64,000 nucleotides of DNA from Bolinopsis microptera (GCF_026151205.1 NC_087077.1:8857983-8921982), one strand, 5' to 3'. Counted from the first letter of the stretch, positions 24,103 through 36,085 are shown. Notes: a model not told the origin generated them from the letters alone. A program made the numbers and translations.

Positions 24103-24666
24103 TAGCTAGGCACAGTTCTAGTTGGGGCACAGTTGGGGCAAAAACAGTTGGGGCACAGCTGAAGTACACTTGGTGCACACCTTGGGCAAAGTTTGGCCTG
24201 AAGCAAATTTAAAACGGAAATTTCAGGCACATTGGCAAAAGTTTACATTTTATGTATTATGCAATGATTTAATTAAAATTAACCTAATTCTTGAGATAAT
24301 GATTTAAACATTATCTTTTGCCCCAACTGTGCCCCAAGACAGTTTAGTTTCCCTAAACTGTGCTTCAGGTCATTTTTTGTCTCAACTGTCAACTGTGCCC
24401 CAAGTGTGCATCAAATGTTTTCGCCCCGACTGTGCCCCAATTAACTTTTTGCCCCAACTCAAGAAAACAGATACATTTTTATTTAAATCAATTATAGCAA
24501 CAATTTTAAATACTCAAAACTTATTCCATTACTCAGGAATGTACAACGGGTATGGTGACTTGGACTATTGAGTTGTTAAGTAGAATAAGATTAGTAAACA
24601 TGCCCTTGCATTGTAGATCTATAAACACTAGCTACACGGTAAAATGGCCCCAACTGTGCCTAGCTA
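24103..24666. mobile_element. Foldback/MITE with TAGCTAGGCACAGTT ends
   Basis: The ends TAGCTAGGCACAGTT and AACTGTGCCTAGCTA are exact inverted copies. Behind them are multiple TTGGGGCACAG words on the left and their complements CTGTGCCCCAA on the right, giving an imperfect foldback with ~150-base subterminal repeat zones. No coding. Confidence 0.75.
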
Positions 24667-24907
24667 GGTTACCAAATAACCTTCAATTTTCCAGCAACTT
24701 CCGGCAGACTCTAATTTGGCAAAATCTGGCAAACCGAAAAATAGATTGATATCCGGTCGTTTCCAGTCCGGCACTCCGGCAGCCAAAATCCCAGACCGGT
24801 CGGTTCCTAAACTCGTGCATTATTTACCTGCTAGAGAGCTAGAGCTAGAGCTTCTTTAATCTTTATAACACAGAACGAGGATGTTACTCTGATATTTCTT
24901 TGCTCTG

Positions 24908-25428
24908 TTGAGGTAAGCACACTCTCTTAAAAATAGTTAGATCCCCAGTTGACTTGGCCATATTATGAGGCTGGGTGAATGGGACGAATATGTTGCAGGT
25001 CTTTGCCAGGGGTCAATATTATCAAGCTGTCTCAATTTTTACACACGTCCTTTACTGGGAAAGTAAGCAGTGGGCTACTAGTTCACTAATGGTATTGAGA
25101 CAGCTGCAATGACACGGTTTACTTGTCTTTTTGAGTAGTGAGCTACTAGTTCACTAATGGTATTGGGGCAGCTGCAATGACACGGTTTACTTGTCTTTGT
25201 GAGTAGTGAGCTACTAGTTCACTAATGGTATATTGGGACAGCTGCAATGATACGGTTTACTTGTCTTTTTGAGTAGTGAGCTACTAGTTCACTAATGATA
25301 TTTTGACAGCTTGGTAATATTGACCCCTACAAAGACCTGCAACGTATTCGCCCCATTCACCCAGCCTCATAATATGGCCAAGTCAACTGGGGATCTAACC
25401 CTTTTTAAGTGAGTGGGCTTACCTCAAC
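24908..25428. mobile_element. Foldback element with ~130-bp inverted ends and internal tandem repeats
   Basis: Left GTTGAGGTAAGC...GGGGTCAATATTATCAAGCT is mirrored on the right by AGCTTGGTAATATTGACCCC...GCTTACCTCAAC with few mismatches. The middle (25070-25305) has ~3.5 head-to-tail copies of a ~70-base unit beginning GTGAGCTACTAGTTCACTAA. No transposase; non-autonomous. Confidence 0.88.
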
Positions 25429-25429
25429 T

Positions 25430-26640
25430 AATGGTATTATAGGTAAGGTAGGTAGCTTGTGGCTGGCGGCAGGAACAATTTTATACCTACTAGTATTTAC
25501 CATGTCCCTGAAAACTCAGGCTCTTTTAGAAATATGATCAATTTGAAGATGTCGTTAATGATCAATTTAAAGATTTTGTCGCGATTTTATTTTGATACTG
25601 GGTGCCGCATAAAACTTCTGGGCTCATAACATAGCCATTTTCCTTGTTTAAGACGTGTCACTTTACTTTGCAAATCGCTGGTCGCATTACCAAACATTTT
25701 ATGTCCACTTTTTTCAAAATTGAGATTTTTGCACGAATCTGCGTTCAATTCAACATATTTAAAGTACTGTTTTAAAAAACAAAATCCAGAAAATTTTTAG
25801 GCCAAACATTGTATCTCTACGTTAACGGTGAGAATTTTTTAAGAGGATTTTTTGTTTTGACAAACATATTATGTGCCTTCACAGACATACAATGTTTTAT
25901 AGAATGGGACCTATTATAAACCATGATAATATTAAAATATACTAGTTTACCCGTGTGTTATAAACTTAAAGTGTCCGTTATGATTACTGAATCACCAGCA
26001 CACCTAAATATTGGTAAACTGGTATAAGATCTCTCTAAAGACGCCTAAATCAAGCAGTAGCCTGTTATACAGATAATATTATTGTTTAAGGAAAAGCATC
26101 ATAGATAATAATTGATAAAGCATTGTTAGCTGACAGACCCTATAATCCGTGACATTATACTCATAGTACGTTCCGTTCAAGCCTTCTGGGCCTGGGTTGC
26201 TCTTAGTGAATAAACATGGTTATCACTTATACCTTGCAGCACATAATATTCATAACCTTTTACAGCTAGGCTTTGACTCCAACATTAAGTTACATATTTG
26301 CCATCTTACAAGAAAAGTACCTAGTTGCGACTTGCGATGCCCATTTCATACACCTCGATAAGTTCGTGTTCACACTAGCAAAGATTCTCGCTCACACTCT
26401 GTTGAAATATCTTTTTTGGAGATTTTAGTACTCTCAGACTACCTTGTCGAGTGTGTACCACAACCTAGCACGTTGCATAAACGTTCGGAACTACTGGACC
26501 TATGTGGCAAGCCTGCTCTCTGAACAAAAAAAGGGAAAAAAGTGCCATCACACGATCAAGTTAAACTGACAAAATTTAGACGACTTTAACACAAGTTTTG
26601 TAATAACTCTTTATGATGCAGAGATCATAACAAAATTTCT
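25430..26640. other. No gene seen
   Basis: AT-rich spacer without supported exons or recognisable repeats. Confidence 0.45.
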
Positions 26641-26651
26641 CGTTATAAGAT

Positions 26652-27053
26652 ATGAAGCTATTTCTCCTCGGCCTACTGCCGGCCCTTATCTACGGATACA
26701 CATGTCCGTCAGCTGCCGGACTCTTCAGGGACCCAGAGGACTGTTCCAAGTATTACTCGTGTTCCTCAGGACAGGCTCATCATATGAACTGTGCCGGCGT
26801 ATTAGTGGTAAGAGACTTATCTTTTTTTATTATTACCTAATTTAAGTGTCGCTTTCAGTTGCTGGTGATTGCACATGTGTAAAAAATAAATTTTTCAATT
26901 TTCAGTTCAACTGGAAACTCAAGATCTGTGTCTGGCCAGAAAATGTGGACTGTACTTCTGGACCCACCCCTAAACCAATACCTAAACCCACTGATCCACC
27001 AGCACAGGCACTGGAACCCAACAAAGAGTCTGAGGCTACATCTAAACCTGACG
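26652..27053 (+). CDS. Signal peptide + chitin-binding (CBM14/peritrophin-A) exons
   Basis: Exon 26652-26807 encodes a signal peptide ([15 protein letters not shown]) and the first half of a type-2 chitin-binding domain (C-x(13)-C-x(5)-C pattern with [15 protein letters not shown]). Exon 26906-27053 completes it ([16 protein letters not shown], six Cys in all), then a Pro/Thr/Lys-rich linker, and ends in phase 1 at a GTTAGT donor. The codons join in phase 0. Peritrophin-A domains bind chitin extracellularly. There is no stop after the linker in the spliced frame, so the gene must continue. The next coding exon downstream with a matching phase-1 start is the FAMeT-type exon of gene E, so this may be the true 5' end of gene E. 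It could instead be a separate gene whose last exon I did not find. Confidence 0.8.
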
Positions 27054-27096
27054 GTTAGTTCTTTTGGAAAAAGTTATGATAATAATTAATGTTATA

Positions 27097-27345
27097 TACC
27101 TTACTCGGAGCTCGGGAATATTATGACTGGGATAAAGTGGTGGGTTTTGGAAAATTCCGCCATATTTTTCCCAGTCATTAATTTTCCCAGTCATAAATTA
27201 ACCCGCTATAATGTTCCTGAGTAAGGTAAACTAATAGTAATACATTTTGATGCTTGGTGGAATTTGGAAAATTCCGCCATATTTTTCCCGGTCATTAATT
27301 TTCCCAGTCATAAATTAACCCGCTATAATATTCCCGAGTAAGGTA
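27097..27345. mobile_element. MITE family (TACCTTACTCGG ends), one full and one 5'-truncated copy
   Basis: Copy 1 (27097-27228) has inverted ends TACCTTACTCGG and ...GAGTAAGGTA. Copy 2 (~27250-27345) repeats its right two-thirds (GGAAAATTCCGCCATATTTT..., AACCCGCTATAAT). Relatives occur at 52663-52790 and 60676-60782. Confidence 0.8.
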
Positions 27346-28320
27346 GTAACAATTAATGTTATATGTTATAATATGTAGTAGTATTGCTATAGCACTAGAT
27401 GGCAGTTCATTGTTTACCAAACACCGGGTTCAGATGACCAGTGGACCGGTACCTGTTTACACAGCTAAAAATTGGGATCAGGGGGCCAAAAGAAGCCTAA
27501 TCAATAGTTGGAATAAACTTAATATCTCATATCATTATCACAATCAGACTTGCCAATCGAGTGAAACTTAAGTTAAAACGTTGTTTTTTTTCACAAGAAA
27601 TAGCCAAATAGTGTAAAAGAAACAAGTGCTCGAATGGCGAGAGTTATCTAATAAACATGGTTAATGGTTATCCGTTAGTTAACGAAGTAACTGTGGGGCT
27701 CATTAGACCTTGTTTTGTTTTAACTGGGACCAATCACCAATTTAGTTGTTCGCACATTGATTGGAATAAATTGTGACTAGTAGTATGCAATTTCAGAGAT
27801 ATTTGTGCTTGCAAGGCCAGGTAAATTACAGTCTTCTGAATAATTATCCTGTTATTATCTCTAAACCCCTTTTATGAGGACAGAAAATATATAATGTAGA
27901 AATTAAAGTTCACAATCAAAGATTAGAGCAATCATCTGTCTCAAATTTGCTATCTCCATCACGTATGTTGTTCTGAACGCACTTGTAAAGGTGAACAATA
28001 CTTTGGTCTCTTCGATATCTATTATCAGATCTTAAGTAAAAAGCCAAGGAGGCTGTTAATCGAAAACCATTTCAAGTTGGTTGGAAATTCACCTTAGTTG
28101 AATGTTTTTGTGACTGTCTTCCTCTAGATAACTGAAAGTTTTGTAACATTATAATAGGAAATTTCAAGCTGAAGCAACACCAGGTCATCTTTGTGATCTC
28201 ATTATGGTCTGTGCCTGTGAGCACGACTGAAACTAGAGGTGAGTCATCTTGTTAAAAACTCGTGCTGTTCAGTCGTCTAGTACACAATATAATTGTGTTT
28301 ATCTGTATATTAAATCGGAA
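27346..28320. other. Intron/5' region; one possible small exon
   Basis: Mostly non-coding. Around 28159-28241 a frame preceded by a weak AG (AATAG) encodes a hydrophobic stretch (KQHQVIFVISLWSVPVSTTE) and ends in phase 1 at a GTGAGT donor. It fits as an optional exon before the gene E domain exon but has no in-frame ATG. Confidence 0.35.
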
Positions 28321-28321
28321 G

Positions 28322-31300
28322 ATGAAATTAGGTGTTATTTTGATCATCGCTATTACAGAGTGGCAGACCGTTGAGAAAGGAGTAAAGTTTGACCATGACT
28401 TGGATGAGGTACCACTGGAAATAAAGTCTAACACCGCTAAAGGGACCCCTAGCAAATATGTCTGGATTCAAGGAACCATAGCAGTTCCTATAAGTGGTCT
28501 TGATGTATTCTCGTTGGCAATAGTAATCAAGGACAACAGCGCATGGTTGGCAGATTGTAACGGCCCAGGTGAAGCATTCTTTGACCCGGAACCAGCAACA
28601 ACTGAAGTTGTTTGGACAGTCTTCAAGACATCTAAAGAGTTGATTATTGAGTGTAACGGAGAGTTTTGCTTGAAGTACACTTACAGTGATTCTGTTAAAG
28701 GAGACATCAAATGCACATCGTTCAACCAACCCTCTATTCAGATGTTCTTTGTGGATAAAAGCGCACAAGCTGCTGAGCAGTACAGAGCATCAGGTAAAAC
28801 TACGTTTGACTTTAAGATGACCTCTTTAAGATCAGAATATTTCTAAGATCTTCTTATTATTATACTCCAGTTACTGGTAGCTGTAAAAAGTCAAACTCTT
28901 TTATATGTCCAATCAATCCCTGATATTTAATTTATTCACATCTCAGATTGGACAGCAGCTATATTAAAAGAAGCCGTTAGCTTTGACATAGAAACAACTC
29001 CACTTCAACTTAGAACTTGGGCAGATAACGACGACTCTCAGCTCTGGATTAAGTTCTCTGACGCCTCAAAAGCGGAAGTGTTCTCGATGTCATTCAAGTT
29101 TAACCAGTTCAGTATCTGGTTAGGCCCAGATTGTAATGGTGGATACGGAGAAGACGGCTTCACAATGACCAACGTTCCACCTCATTTCTACAGAACTTGG
29201 ATTATATTCAAAACACCCACTCATCTGAAGATAGAATGTAATAAAGTTGAAGTTTGGAGCTTTGAGTACACAAGTTTCTCAGATACATGTCATGCTGCCT
29301 TCACCAGAGATTCATCTTATCTTATGTTCGAGAGTGGCAGTACTCCTTCACCAACAATCTTCTACAGATCATCAGGTGAAATACAAAAAGGATCTGTATT
29401 AGGGATGGGGCCATTTTTCTATTGTATAGTAGAAGCTCCTGTTCTTGTACTACAAACAGGTCATGTAAAAACTCTGGAATTTCCCTTATTATAATATCAC
29501 ATTCTTTCAGTAACATGCGACAACCCAACGTTTCCAAACACGGACCTTGACCCTGAGTATCCTCCGATCCCTGGAAGTACACTGGAAGTAAAGTGTAAAT
29601 CTGGTCACGTGAACACAGGCTCTCACACTATCACATGTCTGGAGGATGGGACCTGGGACTGGGAAAAGCAACCTACGTGTCAGACAATAGGTAAACTATT
29701 ACTAATCCTTTCGCGACCCCTCACAATTTAGACCCGGCGGTGTTTTATATAATACAATTTTGAAATTTCGATATATCCGGGGACACAGTCCTAACCCTGT
29801 GGCGCAGCCTGATTTCAAAATTAGGTATCATCATGCTGAATTGATTCAACGGAATCTTTTATTTATGAATAAATTGGAACAAAACAAAGTTTTCAATGTT
29901 GACAATACAATAATTGTATTGTCATGAGGTTACCGATAAAATATTTACTACTATTCTTATCTCTCAGTTGATGGCGGTTGGAGCGAATATGAAGACTGGT
30001 CGGACTGTTCTGTAGACTGTGGTGAAGGAACTCAAACTAGAAGCAGATCTTGTACCAACCCTGTCCCATCAAATGGTGGTGTAGAGTGCGAGGGAGATGC
30101 TAAAGAAACAGAATCTTGTAACACTGATATTTGCCCAGGTATTCAATTTGATGTGGTGAAAAAGTCAATAAAATATACGATGTGTCACACATCATGTGTG
30201 CAAATCTTTGTTTGTTCCCAATCTACACTTCTAATAAGGTAATAATTGAACAGAATCCTTTATCTCTTTATTTATTGAAACAAATGCGAGTTTGCAATGT
30301 TGACAATACCTAGGTTACCGATAAAATATTTACTACTATCCTTATCTCTCAGTTGATGGCGGTTGGAGCGAATATGAAGACTGGTCGGACTGTTCTGTAG
30401 ACTGTGGTGGAGGAACTCAAACTAGAAGCAGATCTTGTACCAACCCTGTCCCAGCGAATGGTGGTGCAGCGTGTATGGGAGATGCTAAAGAAACAGAATC
30501 TTGTAACACTGATATTTGCCCAGGTATTACATTTGTTGTGGTTATATAAAAGTCGATCGAATATACGATGTGTGCAAGGAAATGTTGTAATGTGATACGT
30601 ATTTAAACATAATAGAATTGTTTTCTTTTAACCTCTTAAGCAATAAAATATGCTGCTATTAGAATTATCGCACACATTTCAAGCAATATACTGATCATTC
30701 AATTATTTTTTGCTTAAATGATCATATTAATGATAAATAAACATTAAATTATTTAATAAATATCAAAAGATTTAAAATCAATCTCAGAGCAATCTTGTGA
30801 AGAATTGAGTGTAAAGAACGGTACAGTTTCACCCACTGGACCTCAGAGAGAAGGAACAGTTGTCACAGTCACGTGTTTAAAGCCAAAACGATATGTCCTG
30901 ATGGGAAGGAAGCAAGTCACGTGTCAAGCAAGTGGGAGCTGGTCAGAAACACCGGAATGCAGAAAATGCGGTAAATTTTTTTATAAATTATAATGATTAC
31001 ATTATGTAAACAGTAACACTGTATATTTTACTTCAACAGTATTTCAATGGAAAACTCAATACTTTAAACGTAGTATAGTCCTATAATAACTTACCTTTAT
31101 AATTTGTCAAGAGTTCAGAAAAACAAACTAGGGCCGTTTGCTTTTCATGAACTACTTTTCAAATTTCGTTTGTGAGTATTTGAAACGCTAGTTCAGTATT
31201 TTGTGAAGATGTAAAACTGTTACAAGCACTGCAATAAACGATATCAAAACAAAACACAAATGACGTGATTTAGCCAGGTAAGATAAACTCTAGATTTGTG

Positions 31301-31731
31301 CCGTCATCAGCGCAGTTGAATAATTACTGGCTGTTATTTGAAAATGTTTTGGATAAATGATAATTACGGTAGCTTGGAAATAAGATCATTACTGTCAGAT
31401 TATAGTATATAGCGCTCGGTAGTCCATAATGAAATAAGGGAACATTTCTAGCAATTTGGGATGTAACATCTGCTGCTCCTGAAACTTCTCCCTTCCTCAT
31501 GGGAATAACAAAAGTCATCATTAACAAGTAAGTTTGCATCACATGATCTACTGTATTTAACCATGGAAAAGAATAAGGTTTTCATTTTCCTTTTATTACT
31601 AACATTTCTATGTAATCTACATTCCATAAAACAGCACAATTTTCAGATGGACATACACTGAAGACGATGCAGATATTCTGAAGCCATCAGATTCCGATCA
31701 ATTCAAGACCACTTTCTATATAATAAGTTAA
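28322..31731 (+). CDS. Gene E: FAMeT-type x2 - Sushi - TSP1 x2 - Sushi - tail
   Basis: Exons: 28359-28793 and 28947-29375 (two diverged FAMeT-type domains, each with a V(K/S)FD start, a PLEIK or PLQLR-type motif and FKT...L.IECN), 29511-29690 (Sushi), 29968-30138 and 30353-30523 (two near-identical 171-base TSP1 repeats), 30788-30970 (Sushi nearly identical to gene C), 31452-31527 ([10 protein letters not shown] stalk, phase 2 end) and 31647-31731 (acidic tail [19 protein letters not shown]..., stop). Earlier junctions are phase 1 and the last is phase 2 on both sides, so the whole chain reads without a break. An ATG at 28322 gives a short hydrophobic leader ([12 protein letters not shown]) in frame. 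Alternatively the chitin-binding exons at 26652-27053 supply the 5' end. No transmembrane segment is visible, so the protein is likely secreted. Confidence 0.84.
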
Positions 31732-31787
31732 GTTGACATTAACTTAGTGTTTTCGGAACCAGGTTTATATACTACGTAGCTAGATGA

Positions 31788-31793
31788 AATAAA
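31788..31793 (+). promoter_or_regulatory. Polyadenylation signal AATAAA for gene E
   Basis: AATAAA lies 57 bases after the predicted stop at 31729-31731, which supports the tail exon as the true 3' end. Confidence 0.5.
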
Positions 31794-31799
31794 AAGTCC

Positions 31800-34059
31800 A
31801 ACCGTTCGTCGAACGTTATATTAAATAGACATCATTCAAACTGTGAAATTTGACAATCCAGTCTTTTTATAACGAGCTTCAATTACAGGAGGGAAATCAA
31901 GAAAGCTCAAGAGTGATAATTTGAAAAACCAACGATATATCAACGTAATGAAGAGTTTGGGAAATCGTTGAGAGGACTGGTAGAAATATGTATGGACATT
32001 GGACGGTTTTTATGTCTTTCTGCACTGTATTGATTAGGTAAATTTACATTTAACTCGATTTTTCTGATATAATTATGTATGTGACATATAAGCCATTTTT
32101 AAATAACATTTGTATCAAATTAGGATCATTTATTTTCTTACAATGATTGCAGGAGTTTAGTTATCATCTTTAATTGGCCGTTTTATTTCATATTTGAGGT
32201 CGCAATATTTTTACGAGAGTTAAAGCGAAATACAAATTATCCTTTACAAATTCATTAAATAATTGTGAACTGTTATGATTACACCCACTTTGAAAGCAAA
32301 CTGTTGCACTTGTTTTAAGGAATAATTGTATTAATGACTACTTGCCGGAAAATACATTATAAGTAGCCGTCTTTAATCTAGTCGAGCTGTATTGTGCAGA
32401 AAATTACAAACAATAGATAGTCGAAAGCTTTCATCTTGAGTAGAAATTCTAGGCAACATATTTATTTACAACCAATAAAAAATTGATAACTAGTTAGTAT
32501 CAATACTGCAAATGAGTATACATTCAAAATCTATAAATTTTTACCTATTTTATAGAAGGATCCATAAGAATCGAACTCCATCCTCTCCTACTAAGCACAA
32601 ACGGGACTAAGCAAATCCTCAAACAAAATATACCAAGCCTTTTCCTCACACTAATATAATTGAGGATGAGTGAGGGAGAGTCGGGTTACCATGACAACAT
32701 GTAATACAAACTCTGTTATACTTGTAGAATGTAGGTAGACCTTACTTAATATGGCCCATAAAATGTACATATAACCCATAATAATAACAAGACTACATAC
32801 AATATCAAACAATTATTAGTCTCAAAGTTGAGGTATTTAACCTTATAAAGGAGCAGGGACAGAGGTTTAGTGTGTGGGACTAATCTGTTTAATTTTTTTT
32901 GGGAAAAATATACATAGTACATTAATACAATACATACAGTACATGAATATTGAATACAATAATCAAAACAATACTGAATATTTGTATACTAATCTGTATA
33001 ATTGTAATTCTATTATATGTGCTCCTTTATAATTGTAATTGTATTATGTGATGGAAACAAACACGAAGTACCATGTTAGGAGGTTGTGTACAACTGACAT
33101 CCGGTACTAGGGGCATTAAATATTCAGAGATAGCAGAATTTGAAGGTTTAGTAAAAAGTGGACAATAGTCTTTTGTGGACTATAACAGAGTGTTGGGGTT
33201 TGAAGTCAAAATAAGTTGTCCCCTCTTATTTCAGTGAAGTTGTAAACCACAACATTTTCCACAGAAATTAGAATCCTACTGTACATATTTAATATGTATT
33301 CCTCAGAAATGAGAAACTACTCACATTTCAATTTGGTCTGCTTTGAGATCAGATAAAGTGCAATTTGGGAAGAGTTTGACCAATTGGGCATAAACGTTAT
33401 ACATTCAGTTTTGCTACTTTTAATGATGTATATATCTATCAAGTGACCATAAATCAAAGACAGGTACTTAACGTACTAAGACGGAGTTAAATTTGACAAC
33501 TTTCCAGATGAACATTGAGCGAATCAAATAAATAATTGTTTTCACTTCCGTTCATCACGAGGGAAATTGCGCACAAATTGACAGACTCAGATCCTAATTT
33601 TGATGTAATTATAGTGTATAAGCAGTCAACTTGTGTCAACTGGGGGAAAATTTGATTATGAGTTTTAATGTTGACGATACAGGGCAAATCTGTATGGATA
33701 TTCTGTTGAATAAAATGTAATTAACAGAGAGGTTAACGTAAAGCTCAGAGTATAAACACACATTATTTGCTGCAATGTGACATGTTTACACATTAATGTA
33801 GTCTACACAAAAACTAATTAGGCTTGGCACAAAATTTTCCGCATCGCATCAGTGAGATGCAAGATATAGTATGAAATGTGAAATGTGAAATATAAACACT
33901 TTCTGTACATTGGATAATATTGTTTAAGTGTAACATATTGTAAATACCACACCAAAAAAAAGTAGACACATTCAATTTATAACTGTCAAACTTTCAAGAA
34001 ATACTGTACAAAGCCAAATCGCTGCAGATTTGGTGAGTAATACTACAATAGATACTAAC
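31800..34059. other. No gene; flank repeat copy 3, then plain AT-rich DNA
   Basis: To ~32350 this is the third copy of the cluster 3'-flank repeat. From there to 34059 I see no supported exon on either strand. It is part of the proposed long intron of the ACBD4/5-like gene. Confidence 0.45.
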
Positions 34060-35259
34060 CTAAACTGTTATCCAGAAGTTCCGTCTCAGGGTCCAGAAAG
34101 TTAGTGTGTTTATTCTCTGCTGATGGAGGTTTGGTGACCGTGTCAAGGAACTCCTCAGTGTCTGTCTCCGCCTTTCCTTCCATCACCTTTAGAGATAACG
34201 ATATAACATACCATGTAACGTGCACAGTGTATAGTGCACGTTGTTGGTTGTTGTCATTAAGGCAACGACCACCATTCAGTGCAGTAATGTTAATTTAGAT
34301 TGGTAGTGCTGTATACACTTCACAGATAAATCAATAAGTATATCATTGGAAACCAACAAAAATCTATTAGAATTGTTAAAAAATCTCACTTCTACGCACT
34401 CCTGAGACCTGTCAAGAGTTTTGTAACCCTCCTCAACTTGGAACTTATCTCTGAATATTGTGAGGAATGCTAGACTGTCATCTGTTTCCGGGATATTGCC
34501 GACCATTTCCTTCAACTCCAGGACATACTGTCGCATAGCTTCTGTTTTGGCTATGCTACCTAGATCTGTCCAAGCTTTCCATTTGTACCTTATTGAATGG
34601 AGTTGAAAACAAGAGATATGAAACTATTAACATTGCCTTTTGCCAAGAAGTACAGAAGCATATTACGGTTCAATCTCAGCATTTGCAATATCTGAGCAGA
34701 AAGAAGATTGTGTAAATTTATCCAACCTGCCCACTGGGTCCCACATGAAACTGGGCTGCTGAGTTGTGTTAGGGCCCAGCATTGCCTGTTTGTATAGAGC
34801 GTAGAACCTCAGTCTAACATTATCACCTGGCTGAAAGTATAAACTTATCATTGTTTTATTCTTTTGATACTTTTAAAATCCATCCAATATTTAAATTCAT
34901 AACTGATTTTATCGTTGATGGAGACAGGAGAATTATGAACAAAAACCCTCACAACTGTCTGGACTATATCAATATTTATTACAGAAACAAAATCAGCAGC
35001 ATTGGCCACCATTACATAAACTAGGCAAGAATTCCTGAACAGAGCACTGATATACTCTCTTAGCAAGACAATTTATCAGTCAAGCATTACACTATCATTT
35101 AAATACCTTATACTTTTAAATCCTGTAGATTCCACAGTGCATTAATATAAATAAGAAGAAATATAGTTTCAATGTTTTAATTACCTTGTAAGGCCCATCT
35201 TTAGGAAGTTTCTGTACAAGGGAAACAGCATCTTCAAACTCCTGCCGAGTCCCTTCCAT
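34060..35259 (-). CDS. ACBD5: ACBD4/5-like gene, acyl-CoA-binding exons
   Basis: Four minus-strand exons: 35259-35185, 34830-34727, 34588-34390 and 34186-34060. The first three encode an acyl-CoA-binding domain: EFEDAVSLVQKLPKDGPYK, then RLRFYALYKQAMLGP, WDPVGRYKWKAW, then AKTEAMRQYVLELKEMV. These are the helix and binding motifs of the ACBP family (the YKQA and KWxAW Tyr/Lys residues contact the CoA ester). The fourth exon is acidic (ETDTEEFLDTV). Phases match at each join, and the last exon ends in phase 1, fitting the exon starting at 6881. With 6881-6789 and 6624-6362 the reading frame totals 861 bases (286 residues), close to ACBD4 in size. The ATG at 35259 lies just inside an exon that also has an AG before it, so an upstream exon is possible. 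Confidence 0.83.
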
Positions 35260-35270
35260 CGTTTTGAGGC

Positions 35271-36010
35271 TAAAAAATATAAGATAAATGAATGAGTACA
35301 AATGTGCTTGAGAAATTTAAGATAAAAGATACTCCACCATGATGAACTAACTACTGCAATAAAGATAATAAACATAGAAAATAGAAATTTTAAAACTTTA
35401 AGACAATGGAGATAAATACTTGGGTGCAAATATCAAATTGAACAAAATACATCCACCTAATTTGCTTGTGAGCCCAGATATGATTACCCTTTATATTCTC
35501 CGACAACTGACTTAAATGGGCAACCTTTGGCAGGAACTAGGGCCATCACAAACATGCAGACAACATATAATTTTTTCAGATTCATATCAGTTTGTTCACA
35601 AAAATGGGGATTTGCAGTTAGAATTGCTCTTGTGCAGGCAACAAGGTTACTAGGTTAAGGTTTTTCTATACATGATAACAAATACCATGCTGTAAGTTTG
35701 GACTAAGTGGTTCCACAGTACTCGAATTGAGTAAAATACAATTTTAAGTAAATATTGAAAGTGGGTGTTGAGAATTCTCAACTAAACCAAAGATGATGAC
35801 GTAAAGAATATTACATTAGATGGCCTTAGAATAAGCAGGAGAAGCTGAAGGAAAATAAAGTGACAAGAAGATGAATAGGGAGAGCAATGTAATAATGATC
35901 TTTATGATAGGTCACCAATGCCAAGTTGTGCTACACAGCAGAAAGCAATGATGCTGTCATCACTATCATCTCTAAAGATAGACCAGTAGATCATGAACCT
36001 ACAATAAAAA
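35271..36010. other. No gene seen
   Basis: Upstream of the first ACBD4/5-like exon. Its promoter or a 5' UTR exon may lie here but I cannot point to one. Confidence 0.4.
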
Positions 36011-36011
36011 T

Positions 36012-36085
36012 GTTAAGCGTTGTATTGAGGCTGAAATTTCAGCCACAATACAACGCTTAACGCAGTTGTTCTTAAGAACAACTGC
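36012..36085. repeat. Two adjacent palindromes
   Basis: 36012-36060 (arms TTAAGCGTTGTATTG and its complement, centre GGCTGAAATTTCAGCC, one mismatch) is directly followed by a perfect 24-base palindrome, 36062-36085 (GCAGTTGTTCTTAAGAACAA...). Confidence 0.9.

Noticed and set aside
28328-28768. 146-residue antisense frame over gene E
   Set aside because: Shadow of the FAMeT-type exon; no domain of its own.
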